Source: Sphingomonas baiyangensis (GTDB lineage Bacteria; Pseudomonadota; Alphaproteobacteria; Sphingomonadales; Sphingomonadaceae). From it: a DNA stretch of 64,000 bases. Location of the stretch: positions 2,485,668 to 2,549,667 of the forward strand of contig NZ_SWKR01000002.1 of the NCBI RefSeq assembly GCF_005144715.1, given 5' to 3'. The position numbers and the translations under genes are program-made. Below are positions 51,883 through 60,539 of the stretch, one piece after another. The notes below the pieces were generated by a model, which was not told where the DNA came from, searched no databases, and saw only the letters and a list, made by a program, of their open reading frames with translations. Positions within the stretch are counted from its first letter, which is position 1. Every line of letters begins with the position of its first letter.

Positions 51883-52247
51883 GCGTGAGCGGTATCGGCG
51901 GCGGCGCGATGAGCGTCGACCGGATCATGGCGATGCGCCAGCAGATCCTCGAGAAGAACCAGGCGCTTTCGCGCGCCAACCAGGAGCTCGCGACGCCCGC
52001 GCCCGTCGCGCCTGCGCAGGGCGGCGCCGCGAGCTTCGCCGATGCGCTCGAAGGCGCCTTGGGCAAGGTCAACCAGTCGCAGCATCAGGCGACCGAGCTT
52101 TCGGCCGCCTATGAGCGCGGCGAGACGATCGACATCGCCAAGGTGATGCTCGCGCGCCAGCAGGCGTCGGTGGGCTTCGAGGCGACGCTGCAGGTCCGCA
52201 ACAAGCTGTTGTCCGCCTACAAGGACATCATGAGCATGCCGGTGTAA
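51879..52247 (+). CDS. fliE: Flagellar hook-basal body protein FliE
   Basis: 122 residues. Connects the MS ring to the rod and is exported by the flagellar type III apparatus. The conserved C-terminal half reads SFADALEGALGKVNQSQHQATELSAAYERGETIDIAKVMLARQQASVGFEATLQVRNKLLSAYKDIMSMPV. This is diagnostic. The ATG overlaps the activator's TGA (ATGA). The N-terminal ~45 residues are variable and alanine/proline-rich. Confidence 0.93.
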   Translation: MSVSGIGGGAMSVDRIMAMRQQILEKNQALSRANQELATPAPVAPAQGGAASFADALEGALGKVNQSQHQATELSAAYERGETIDIAKVMLARQQASVGFEATLQVRNKLLSAYKDIMSMPV

Positions 52248-52253
52248 CGCCCC

Positions 52254-53918
52254 ATGGAAAACGCACTCGCTCCCATCGCCAATGCCCGGCTGGCACAACC
52301 GCTGGCCCAGGCGCGCAGCTTCCTCACCCAGCCGGCGGTGAAGAAAAGCATGCCGCTGCTGCTGCTGTTCGGCCTCATCGCATCGGCGGCGCTCGCCTGG
52401 GCGATGCTCGCCACGCCGCCGCAGCGCGTGCTGTTCGCGCAGCTCGCCGACAGCGACAAGGCCGCCGTCAGCGAGGCGCTGACGGCCGCGAGTATTCCCG
52501 TGCGCTTCGATTCGGCCGGTGCGATCACCGTTGCCGAGGACGATTATCACAAGGCGCGGATGCTGCTCGCCGGGCAGGATCTGCCCAAGGCGATGCCCGG
52601 CGGCTATGCGCTGCTCGACGAGTTGCCGATGGGCGTCAGCCGTGCGGTGGAAGGCGAGCGGCTGCGCCAGGCGCGCGAGACCGAGCTGGCGCGATCGATC
52701 TCCGAGATCGACGCCGTCGCCGACGCGCGCGTACATCTCGCCACGCCCGAGGCCAGCGTGTTCGTGCGCGATCAGGCCAAGCCTTCGGCCTCGGTCATCG
52801 TCCGGCTCGAGGCTGGGCGCACGCTGTCCGACGCGCAGGTCCGCTCGATCGTCAACCTCGTCGCCTCGTCGGTGCCGGGGATGAACGCCGATCAGGTGAC
52901 GATCGTCGATCAGATGGGCGCGCTGTTGAGCGGCAACGGCTCCGATCAGGGCACCAGCGTCGGCGATGCGCGCATCGACTATCAGCGCCGCGTCGAGGAG
53001 AAATACCGCCTCCAGCTCGCCAAGCTGCTGACGCCGCTGGTAGGTGGCGGCAATTTCTCGGCCGAGGTGCAGGCCGATGTCGATCTCGACGAAGCGCAGG
53101 CGACGCGCGAAAGCTACGACAAGGAAGGCGTGATCCGCGCCGAGCAGGGCAACTGGCAGGCACCGGGCGCCAACGGTGCGCCCGGCGGTATTCCGGGTGC
53201 GCTCTCGAACGTGCCGCCCGCTGCCGCCTCGCTCACCAACCCCGCCAACCCCGAAACGCAGCCCGGCGCCAACGAAGCCGGTGCGCCGCCCGCGGCGCCT
53301 GCGGGCAAGACGAGCGAGGAGTTCGCCCGCACCTATGATCTCGGCCGCGAGATATCGGTCACGCGCACCACGCCCGGCGGCATCCGCCGCCTGTCGGTGG
53401 CAGTGCTGCTGCGCGAGCCCGAGGGCGGCAAACCGCGCAGCCAGGCCGAAATCCGCCAGATCACCGAGCTCGTCCGCGCCGCCGTCGGCTATAATCAGGG
53501 CCGGCAGGATCAGGTGACGGTCATCAGCCGCCAATTCTCCGCCGACGTGACCGAGAGTGCCGCGCCGGCATGGTACGAAGCGCCGTGGGTGCCCGTGGCG
53601 GCGCGCAACGCCACCGCGCTGGTAATCGCGCTGCTGGTGCTGTTCCTCGGTGTGCGCCCGCTTGCCAAGGGGCTGATGAAGAAGCGCGACGAGGCGAGCG
53701 AGGCCGAGCGCGCCGCGGCCCTGCCGCTGCCCGGCCAGCCCGACGGACCACGCGGCACCGAGCGCGTGACCGATGGCGAGACGCCGGTGAGCATCGACAT
53801 GCTTCAGAACGCACGCGGCTATGACGATCGCGTCGGGCTGGTCCGCGGCTTCACGCGCGACAATCCGGCGCGCGCCGCGCTTGCTGTGCGCGACATGATC
53901 CGCGCGGACGCATCGTGA
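52254..53918 (+). CDS. fliF: Flagellar MS-ring protein FliF
   Basis: 554 residues. It builds the MS ring in the inner membrane. Transmembrane helix 1 is at about 34-52 (MPLLLLFGLIASAALAWAML) and helix 2 at about 446-463 (ATALVIALLVLFLGVRPLAKG). In between lie the ring-building motifs (PQRVLFAQLADSDKAAV, DLPKAMPGGYALLDELPMGV) and a proline/alanine-rich loop (about 300-355). The cytoplasmic C-terminus that binds FliG is present (VGLVRGFTRDNPARAALAVRDMI). Follows fliE by six bases. Confidence 0.95.
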   Translation: MENALAPIANARLAQPLAQARSFLTQPAVKKSMPLLLLFGLIASAALAWAMLATPPQRVLFAQLADSDKAAVSEALTAASIPVRFDSAGAITVAEDDYHKARMLLAGQDLPKAMPGGYALLDELPMGVSRAVEGERLRQARETELARSISEIDAVADARVHLATPEASVFVRDQAKPSASVIVRLEAGRTLSDAQVRSIVNLVASSVPGMNADQVTIVDQMGALLSGNGSDQGTSVGDARIDYQRRVEEKYRLQLAKLLTPLVGGGNFSAEVQADVDLDEAQATRESYDKEGVIRAEQGNWQAPGANGAPGGIPGALSNVPPAAASLTNPANPETQPGANEAGAPPAAPAGKTSEEFARTYDLGREISVTRTTPGGIRRLSVAVLLREPEGGKPRSQAEIRQITELVRAAVGYNQGRQDQVTVISRQFSADVTESAAPAWYEAPWVPVAARNATALVIALLVLFLGVRPLAKGLMKKRDEASEAERAAALPLPGQPDGPRGTERVTDGETPVSIDMLQNARGYDDRVGLVRGFTRDNPARAALAVRDMIRADAS

Positions 53919-54925
53919 TGGAAGCCGCGCCCCGCAGCTATTCGGGCGTCGAGCGCGCCGCGGTGCTGATGATGCTGGTGGGCGAGGAGGAAGCCGCCAC
54001 CATCCTGCAGAAGCTCGAGCCCGAGGAAGTGCGCCAGCTCGGCAAGGCGATGTTCGCCGTCGCCGACGTCAGCGAGGAAGAGGTCGAGGCGGTGCTCGAC
54101 GATTTCGTCGACAAGGCGCGCGAGCGCACCGCGATCGGCTTCGATCCGCGCCCGCGCATCGAGGGCATGATGACGCGCGCCTTGGGCCAGGACAAGGCCG
54201 ACAGCGTGCTGGCGCGCATCACTCCGCCCGAGGCGGCGTGCGCGATCGACCTGCTCGACTGGCTCGACGCCGGCGAGATCGCCGCGCTCATCGAAACCGA
54301 ACATCCACAGATCGCCGCCGTGCTCATCGCCAATCTCGATCCCGGCGTGGCGGCACAGGTGCTCGAGCTGCTGCCCGAGGCAATGCAGCCGCAGATCCTC
54401 CACCGCGTCGCCCGGCTCGGCCCGATCACGCCCGAGGCGATCGAGACGCTGCGCGCCGCGCTTGCCGCGCGCGTCGGCCAGTCGTCGGGCGCGGCGGGGC
54501 TGCAACTGGGCGGCACGCGCGACGCCGCGCGCATCCTCTCGAGCGCGCGCAAGGCGACCGAGACGCGCGTCATGCCCAAGCTCGCCAAGATCGACCGCGA
54601 GGTCGCCAAGGCGATCGAGGAAGCGATGTTCGTGTTCGACAACCTGCTCGACATGGACGACAAGAATCTGGGCATCCTCATCCGCAACATCGACACCGAT
54701 CTGCTGACGCGTGCGCTGAAGGGCGTCGACGAGGCGGCGCGCAACCGCTTCCTCGGCTGCATGTCGGCTCGCGCCGCCGACGGCATCCGCGACGAGATGG
54801 AAGCGCGGGGGCCAATGCGGCTTTCCGAAGTGCTCGATGCGCAGAAGGCGATCATCGCGCTTGCCCGCCAGCTTGCCAAGGACGGCACGATCATGATGGG
54901 CGGGGGCGAGGACGACTATGTCTGA
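53918..54925 (+). CDS. fliG: Flagellar motor switch protein FliG
   Basis: 335 residues. It is the rotor protein that contacts the stator. The N-terminal FliF-binding part (YSGVERAAVLMMLVGEEEAATILQKLEPEEVRQLGKAM) is followed by the middle domain with the EHPQ motif (ALIETEHPQIAAVLIANLDP). The C-terminal torque domain carries the alternating charged residues (DNLLDMDDKNLGILIRNIDTDLLTRALKGVDEAARNRFL). ATG 53918 shares its A with the fliF stop; GTG 53915 would add one residue. Overlaps fliH by eight bases. Confidence 0.95.
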   Translation: MEAAPRSYSGVERAAVLMMLVGEEEAATILQKLEPEEVRQLGKAMFAVADVSEEEVEAVLDDFVDKARERTAIGFDPRPRIEGMMTRALGQDKADSVLARITPPEAACAIDLLDWLDAGEIAALIETEHPQIAAVLIANLDPGVAAQVLELLPEAMQPQILHRVARLGPITPEAIETLRAALAARVGQSSGAAGLQLGGTRDAARILSSARKATETRVMPKLAKIDREVAKAIEEAMFVFDNLLDMDDKNLGILIRNIDTDLLTRALKGVDEAARNRFLGCMSARAADGIRDEMEARGPMRLSEVLDAQKAIIALARQLAKDGTIMMGGGEDDYV

Positions 54926-55643
54926 CGGTGCCTTCACCGCCGGTTTCGCCAGCCGACATGCCGCAGCCGGCGAGGCGCTGCGCCGCGCCTTCGCGCCGCC
55001 CGAGGGGTTCGCGCCGCGCGATACGCTCGTACGCGCAGCGTCGCGCGGCGGCGACACGCCACGCCATTTCGAGCCCGCCGATCGCGCCAGCCGGCCGACC
55101 GAGGGCTGGGACATGTTCGACCCTGAAGTCGAGCAGCCAGCAGCCCAGCCTTTCGTCGATCCCGTCGCCGCCGCACGCGCCGAGGGCTATGCCGAAGGCC
55201 TGCGCGCCGCCGGTGACGAGGCCGCCGCGATCCGCCAGCGCGACCAGGCGCTGCTCGACGGACTGGCGCACGCGCTCGGCAGCGCCCCGCATTTCGACCG
55301 CGAGCGGTTCGCGCGCCAGCTGCGCCAGACGGTGCTGACGCTGGTGACGCGGTTGGTGGGCGAGATCGGGATCGCGCCCGAACTGCTCGGCGATCGCATC
55401 GAGGCCGCCGTCGACCTGCTCGCCGATTCGGCCGAATCGGCGATCGCGCGGCTGCACCCCGACGATGTGACGCTGGTGCGCGACCTGTTGCCCAAAACGG
55501 TGTTCGCTGTCGGCGACGAGAGCGTCGCGCGCGGCAGCTTCGTGCTCGAATCGGCGTCCACCATCGTCGAGGATGGTCCCGACCAGTGGATCGAGCAGCT
55601 CTCGCATGCGATCGAGCGCGCACCGCTGCCGCGCCCATGCTGA
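54918..55643 (+). CDS. fliH: Flagellar assembly protein FliH
   Basis: 241 residues. Regulatory stator-like partner of the ATPase FliI. A variable N-terminus (about 1-75) is followed by a helical AEGYAEGLRAAGDEAA segment and the conserved C-terminal half: LVTRLVGEIGIAPELLGDRIEAAVDLL, RLHPDDVTLVRDLL and ASTIVEDGPDQWIEQLSHAI. Position between fliG and fliI and overlaps with both neighbours support the call; the sequence family itself is poorly conserved. Confidence 0.88.
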   Translation: MSDGAFTAGFASRHAAAGEALRRAFAPPEGFAPRDTLVRAASRGGDTPRHFEPADRASRPTEGWDMFDPEVEQPAAQPFVDPVAAARAEGYAEGLRAAGDEAAAIRQRDQALLDGLAHALGSAPHFDRERFARQLRQTVLTLVTRLVGEIGIAPELLGDRIEAAVDLLADSAESAIARLHPDDVTLVRDLLPKTVFAVGDESVARGSFVLESASTIVEDGPDQWIEQLSHAIERAPLPRPC

Positions 55644-56965
55644 ACCGCTTCACCGACGAGTATCTGGGCGCGTTGTCTGCTGCGGGGGCGGCACCCCGGC
55701 CGCGCGTCTCGGGACGCCTGTCTTCCTATGACGGGCTGCTGATGGAAGCGACGGGGCTGTCGCTGCCCGTCGGCACCGTCTGTGCGATCGGCGAAGGCAG
55801 TGCGCGCGTCGAGGCCGAGGTGATCGGCTTTCGCGGACGTGCCACGCTGATGATGAACCTGGGCGGCCCCGCCGCGCTGCTTCCCAACGCCCCCGTGCGG
55901 CCGATCGGCCCGCCGGGCGAGGCCGAGGTGGGCGCGGCGCTGCTCGGTCGCGTCGTCGACGGCGCGGGCAAGCCGATCGACGGGCTGGGGCCAATTCGCG
56001 GTGCCAGCCGCTGGCCGCTTGCCGGCCATATCCAGAGCCCGCTCGATCGCGGGCGCGTCCTGCAACCGATGGATGTCGGCGTGCGCGCGATCAACGGCCT
56101 GCTCACCATCGGCCAGGGCCAGCGCGTGGGCATCATGGCGGGATCGGGCGTCGGCAAATCGGTGCTGCTCGGCATGATGGTGCGCGCGGCCGAGGCCGAT
56201 GTGGTGGTCGTCGGGCTGATCGGCGAGCGCAGCCGCGAGGTCTCCGACTTCCTCGAAACCAAGGTGGCGGGTGAGGCGCGCAAGCGTGCCGTCGTCGTCG
56301 CGGTGCCTGCCAACCATTCGCCGGTGCTGCGCATCCGCGGCGCGCTGCGCGCCACCGCGATTGCCGAGGCGTTCCGCGCCGAGGGCAAGAAGGTGCTGCT
56401 CATCCTCGATTCGCTGACGCGCGTGGCGCATGCCGGGCGCGAGATCGGGCTGGCGCTGGGCGAGCCGGCATCGGCACGCGGCTATCCGCCCTCGGCAATC
56501 GCGATGCTGCCTGGGCTCATAGAGCGCGCGGGCACCTGCGTATCGTCGGGCGGGTCGATCACCGCGATCTACACCGTGCTGGCCGATGGCGACGACGGCA
56601 ACGACCCCGTCGTCGATTCGGCGCGCTCGATCCTCGACGGGCATATCGTGCTCAGCCGCGCGCTGGCCGAGCGCGGCGTGTATCCCGCGATCGACGTGGG
56701 ACCCTCGGTCAGCCGGGTGATGACCGACATCGCCGACAAGCGGCACGTGCTCGCCGCGCGCACGCTGCGGCGGCATCTGTCGACCTATGAGGAGAACCGC
56801 GATCTGGTGCTGATGGGCGCCTATCGCGCCGGTGCCGATCCCGCCATCGACCAGGCGATCGCCGCGCATGGCGCGGTGCTCGAATATATCCGGCAGGATT
56901 ACGATCAGGTCGTCAGCCTGCCCGACGCCGTCGCCGAGCTGACCGGCGTGTTCGGCGATGGCTGA
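55637..56965 (+). CDS. fliI: Flagellum-specific ATPase FliI
   Basis: 442 residues from ATG 55637 (MLNRFTDEYLGAL), which overlaps fliH by seven bases. Energises the flagellar type III export gate as a hexamer at the membrane. Walker A is GSGVGKS at 169-175, then VVVGLIGERSREVSDFLE, Walker B KKVLLILDSLTRVAHAGREIGLALGEP and the family segment ARGYPPSAIAMLPGLIERAG. F1-beta-like fold, full length. Confidence 0.95.
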   Translation: MLNRFTDEYLGALSAAGAAPRPRVSGRLSSYDGLLMEATGLSLPVGTVCAIGEGSARVEAEVIGFRGRATLMMNLGGPAALLPNAPVRPIGPPGEAEVGAALLGRVVDGAGKPIDGLGPIRGASRWPLAGHIQSPLDRGRVLQPMDVGVRAINGLLTIGQGQRVGIMAGSGVGKSVLLGMMVRAAEADVVVVGLIGERSREVSDFLETKVAGEARKRAVVVAVPANHSPVLRIRGALRATAIAEAFRAEGKKVLLILDSLTRVAHAGREIGLALGEPASARGYPPSAIAMLPGLIERAGTCVSSGGSITAIYTVLADGDDGNDPVVDSARSILDGHIVLSRALAERGVYPAIDVGPSVSRVMTDIADKRHVLAARTLRRHLSTYEENRDLVLMGAYRAGADPAIDQAIAAHGAVLEYIRQDYDQVVSLPDAVAELTGVFGDG

Positions 56966-57392
56966 CCGCGCGGCGAAGAAGCTCGAACGCATCCTGCGTG
57001 TCCGCACGCTGCAACTGGGGCTGAGCCGCGCCGAGGAAGCGCGCGCCGCCGAGCGCGTGGCGAGCGAGATCGCGCTGCGCAACCGCATCGCCGAACTCGC
57101 CGCCAATGTCGCGCCAGCGCCGTCGCCTGCGCAGACGCCGGGGATGAGCCTGGCGGCGGCGGCGCATTTCCGCGATCGGCTGCACCAGTCGGCCGATGCC
57201 GCGCAGCGCCGCGTGGTGGTCGCCGAACAGGGTCTCGGCCATGCGCAGACCGCAACGCGCGAGGCGCGGCGCGACCAGTCGGCGGTAGAGAAGCTCATCG
57301 CGCGTGCCGATGTCGATGCCGCGCTCAAGGCATTGCGCGCGATGGAAGCGCTGCCTCCGTCGCGGCCGAGGAAACGGCACGATCCTTGCTGA
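56958..57392 (+). CDS. fliJ: Flagellar export protein FliJ (probable)
   Basis: 144 residues, almost entirely predicted coiled coil and rich in Ala, Arg and Glu (KKLERILRVRTLQLGLSRAEEARAAERV, then RDRLHQSADAAQRRVVVAEQ). FliJ is a small coiled-coil stalk-like protein bound to the FliI hexamer and is hardly conserved in sequence. The assignment rests on size, coiled coil and position directly after fliI, which it overlaps by eight bases. Confidence 0.8.
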   Translation: MADRAAKKLERILRVRTLQLGLSRAEEARAAERVASEIALRNRIAELAANVAPAPSPAQTPGMSLAAAAHFRDRLHQSADAAQRRVVVAEQGLGHAQTATREARRDQSAVEKLIARADVDAALKALRAMEALPPSRPRKRHDPC

Positions 57393-57425
57393 TGGTCGGG
57401 CGATGACCCGACCGATCCTATCCCC

Positions 57426-59936
57426 ATGCTGACGTTGCTCGCTGCTTCCGCGACCGATGGAGCGATGCCTGCCACCGGCCTTGCGCGGGGCGGGGGGGCA
57501 AGCGCGCGCTTCGCCGCGCTGCTTGCTACCGCCGCGCCGATGCCGCTGCTCGCGATCGGCGGCCGGCAGATGCCTGCCGACCCCGGCAATGCATTGCCGG
57601 CGATCATGCGCGATGCATCGATGCCGCTTGCCGTTCCGGCCGAGGGTGCCCGGCTCGAGGATGGCTCGGTCGCGCCGCATGGCGCGACCGACGCTGTGAC
57701 GCCGCCGCAGGTGGTTATAGGACCGTCGCCACGGCCGATCGGACCGGCGCCGCTGGTGCAACGGGCGCCGTTTCAGGCAATCGTGGCCGGATCGCCAAGG
57801 GCCGATGGTGCACAGACCGAAAGCCGTCACCCGGCGACCATCGTCGCCACTGCCACGGTGGTTCCAGCCGACGCGAACGGGCGGCCGGTTCCCACGGTGC
57901 CCATGACTCACGAGGCTGAACCAGTGCCGGTCGTCGCAGCGCCACGCATCGCGGCGCCCGACGGGGCAGGCGATGGGCTGCGGGCCTCGTCGCTGCCAGC
58001 CGCACGCGACGAGCGCACCGTCGACGAAGCCCCCCAACCCACAACGATCGAGCACGACCGCACCGCGGGCGCGATGCCTACACCGCGCACAATCGATCCG
58101 GTTCCGTCGGTCACGCCAGCACCGCCGATAGCCCCATCGGTTGCAGTGGCCGAAGCCGCTTTGGATCAAACGACGCCCGCTACGACGCAGGTGTCGCCGC
58201 TGGAGCGCCGGATCGCGCTTGTGACTGCCGCTGCGCAGTTCGCAAACGAACCCGCTGCCTCGGACACCGATATGGGCGAGCACGCGCCCGCCGTGTCGCC
58301 GGGAACGCTGCCGCAGCATCCAGCCGCGCTTGTGACCGCCGCTTCGGGATTCGCCGACGCACCCGCTATGCCTGCCGGCGATATGGGCGAGCACGCGCCT
58401 GGCGCGCCGCCCGTGTCGCTGCCGGGTCGTCGAGCCGCTCCTGCAAGTCCCGCTTCGCTTGCCGCAGACGGGCCGCTTCCTTTCTCCACTGTACCTGTAC
58501 CTGTACCTGTACCTGTACCTGTCCCTGTCGCGCCGGGTCCGGGAGCCGTCACTGACGCGACGCAGCCGATGCCGGTGGCCTCGCGCCTCGCAACGCCTGC
58601 GCTCGCGCGAGAAGCGCGGGCAGATGACGCGCCCCTGCCATCGGCGCCCTTGCCGCCGCGAACGATCAACGCGGCGGCGCATGCCGATAGGCAACGAGCA
58701 GCAGCGCGCGATGCGGTGCCGAGCGAACTCCGGCAAGTCGAAGCCGATCGCGTCGCGGCGAACGCGCCGGCGGCGATACCCTCCACGCCGCTGCCTCCGA
58801 GCGCGCCGGCTGGCGCCTCCCCGTCGAACCGCACCATCGGCATTCCTGCGATCGACGTGCCGGTTCGCCCGATGCGTGGCCGAGCCGAAGCGCTGCCGGC
58901 GGCATTGCCGGCGGGCGCCGCCGATACGCCGATCGCGACGGCGCATCGAGCAATCGCTCCGCTGCCGCTGACGCAGCCGGAAGCGCGGCCTGCTCCGCCG
59001 CCGCCGACGGTCGTGTTGCCGAGCGGGTCGACCGCGACCATCGTCGCGAATGACACGGCGTCGGTGCCGCCCGCCGCCCCGGTGGCGTCTTCGGCAATCC
59101 CGGCGCGATCGGCCGCGGTGCCTGCGCCTGGTGTGGCAGCCGCGATATCGGCGATGCGCGAGCCGATCGCGCTGCGTGTCGGTGCCCCGCAGGGCCAGGG
59201 AGCGGCCGTACGGTTCGCCGCGCCGATCGCCGACGCCATCGCGCATGTTGAACGCGTGGATGTCACGCTATCGCAAGAAGTATCGCCTGCCGCGGCCGTC
59301 GCTGCGTCGACGCTGCGCGCGTCGGCGCTCCCCGCCGCGGCCGTGTCGGCGCCGCTTCCCACCGGCGACGTGTTCCGCGCGAGGGCGCGAACCGCCTTTG
59401 CGGTCGGCGATCGCGCCTCCGCGCCTGCCCCGGCGCAGCCGATATTCTCCGAGTCGCTCGCGCCGCCGCTTGCAGCCCCGGCGCCGGTCGCGGTCGACGC
59501 TCCCGTTGCGATCGATACGTCGTCGGGCGAGTGGCTGACGGCGATGATCGACCGGATCGAGACGATGGTCGACGGCGCTTCGGATACCGGCGCCGCGCGC
59601 GAGACGCGCATCCGCCTGTCGCCCGATGCGCTCGGCAGCGTCGAGATCACGCTGGTCGAGACTGCCGACGGCTTCGAGGTGCGCATGGCTGCCGAGGCGC
59701 CCGCGACACGCGCCGCGCTTGCCGAAGCCGCGCCGCGCCTGGCCGAGCTCGCCGAGGCGCGCGGCGTCCGCCTGTCGCCGGGCGATGCCGGCGCCGGCGC
59801 GCAGGCTCAGGCTCAGGCGCAGGAGCACGGCCAGCGTGGCCAGCCGCAGCCACAGCCCGATCGCCCCGCCCTCTTCGCCCGGCGGGCAAGTGAAGGCGCC
59901 GGCGACTCGTCACAAACCGATGAACGCATTGCCTGA
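57426..59936 (+). CDS. fliK: Flagellar hook-length control protein FliK
   Basis: 836 residues, about twice the usual FliK length. The first ~680 residues are Ala/Pro/Val-rich, low complexity and probably unfolded, as expected of the molecular-ruler part. They include a tandem 37-codon repeat (58215-58436) and a VPVPVP run. The conserved hook-length domain is near the C-terminus (about 715-790): ETRIRLSPDALGSVEITLVETADGFEVRMAAEAPATRAALAEAAPRLAELAEARG. A glutamine-rich AQAQAQEHGQRGQPQPQ tail follows. It is exported and sets hook length by switching FlhB specificity. A large antisense frame here is only a shadow. Confidence 0.88.
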   Translation: MLTLLAASATDGAMPATGLARGGGASARFAALLATAAPMPLLAIGGRQMPADPGNALPAIMRDASMPLAVPAEGARLEDGSVAPHGATDAVTPPQVVIGPSPRPIGPAPLVQRAPFQAIVAGSPRADGAQTESRHPATIVATATVVPADANGRPVPTVPMTHEAEPVPVVAAPRIAAPDGAGDGLRASSLPAARDERTVDEAPQPTTIEHDRTAGAMPTPRTIDPVPSVTPAPPIAPSVAVAEAALDQTTPATTQVSPLERRIALVTAAAQFANEPAASDTDMGEHAPAVSPGTLPQHPAALVTAASGFADAPAMPAGDMGEHAPGAPPVSLPGRRAAPASPASLAADGPLPFSTVPVPVPVPVPVPVAPGPGAVTDATQPMPVASRLATPALAREARADDAPLPSAPLPPRTINAAAHADRQRAAARDAVPSELRQVEADRVAANAPAAIPSTPLPPSAPAGASPSNRTIGIPAIDVPVRPMRGRAEALPAALPAGAADTPIATAHRAIAPLPLTQPEARPAPPPPTVVLPSGSTATIVANDTASVPPAAPVASSAIPARSAAVPAPGVAAAISAMREPIALRVGAPQGQGAAVRFAAPIADAIAHVERVDVTLSQEVSPAAAVAASTLRASALPAAAVSAPLPTGDVFRARARTAFAVGDRASAPAPAQPIFSESLAPPLAAPAPVAVDAPVAIDTSSGEWLTAMIDRIETMVDGASDTGAARETRIRLSPDALGSVEITLVETADGFEVRMAAEAPATRAALAEAAPRLAELAEARGVRLSPGDAGAGAQAQAQAQEHGQRGQPQPQPDRPALFARRASEGAGDSSQTDERIA
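58215..58436 (+). repeat. 37-codon tandem repeat in fliK
   Basis: Two imperfect units start at GCGCTTGTGAC (58215 and 58326), offset by 111 bases. Both encode ALVTAA..F...A.....DMGEHAP followed by a proline-rich linker. The identical core DMGEHAP is encoded by GATATGGGCGAGCACGCGCC in both. The units are more diverged than the flagellin repeat, so the duplication is older. Confidence 0.8.
58489..58518 (+). repeat. Hexanucleotide microsatellite (CTGTAC)5 in fliK
   Basis: Five perfect CTGTAC units, followed by imperfect CTGTCC and CTGTCG units, encode a VPVPVPVPVP run. Because the unit is six bases, slippage would add or remove Val-Pro pairs without shifting the frame. Confidence 0.9.
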
Positions 59937-59954
59937 TCGAAAAGGGACCGAACG

Positions 59955-60536
59955 ATGAGCGACAAGAAGGAAGCCGCCGACGCCCCGGCCAAGAAGAAGG
60001 GGGGCAAGATGAAATGGGTGCTGATCGCGCTCGGCGGGCTCGTGCTCGTCGGCGGCGGCGTGGGCGGCGGGCTCTATGCCACCGGCGCGCTGGCGGGCGA
60101 CACCGAAGCCGAGGCGAGCGGCCCGCGGCTGGTGCCCAAGTCCGAGGAGAAGCGCGCCGAATCGAAGGACGGCGAAGGCGGCGGCGAGGCACCACCGGTG
60201 GGCGAGGGCGGCGAGAAATACGCCTCGACCTATTATGCGATGGAGAAGGAGTTCACCTCAAACCTGCGCGACAGCGTGCACTTCGTGCAGGTCGGCATCG
60301 CGGTGTCGACGCATTACGACGACAGCGTCATCGAAAGCCTGAAGACGCACGAGATCGCGGTGCGATCGGCGGTGCTTTTGGCTCTCGGCGAAACCGACGA
60401 GGAGATGGTGTTCACCAGCGAGGGCAAGCGCCAGCTCCAGAAACGGCTGACCAAGGCGATCAACGATGTGCTGAAGGAAAAACAGGGCTTCGGGGGCATT
60501 GGTAACGTCTACTTTACCAATTTCGTTGTTCAGTGA
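59955..60536 (+). CDS. fliL: Flagellar basal body-associated protein FliL
   Basis: 193 residues. A lysine-rich cytoplasmic N-terminus (MSDKKEAADAPAKKKGGKMK) is followed by one membrane helix (about 21-42, WVLIALGGLVLVGGGVGGGL), an acidic linker, and the stomatin-like periplasmic domain (YYAMEKEFTSNLRDSVHFVQVGIAVSTHYDD, LALGETDEEMVFTSEGKRQL, NDVLKEKQGFGGIGNVYFTNFVVQ). It strengthens the stator-rotor unit. Lies 18 bases after fliK and four bases before fliM. Confidence 0.93.
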   Translation: MSDKKEAADAPAKKKGGKMKWVLIALGGLVLVGGGVGGGLYATGALAGDTEAEASGPRLVPKSEEKRAESKDGEGGGEAPPVGEGGEKYASTYYAMEKEFTSNLRDSVHFVQVGIAVSTHYDDSVIESLKTHEIAVRSAVLLALGETDEEMVFTSEGKRQLQKRLTKAINDVLKEKQGFGGIGNVYFTNFVVQ

Positions 60537-60539
60537 GGC

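Noticed and set aside
56913..59246. 777-residue minus-strand frame opposite fliK
   Set aside because: Product is an Arg-rich low-complexity string; fliK has the hook-length domain and correct operon position.
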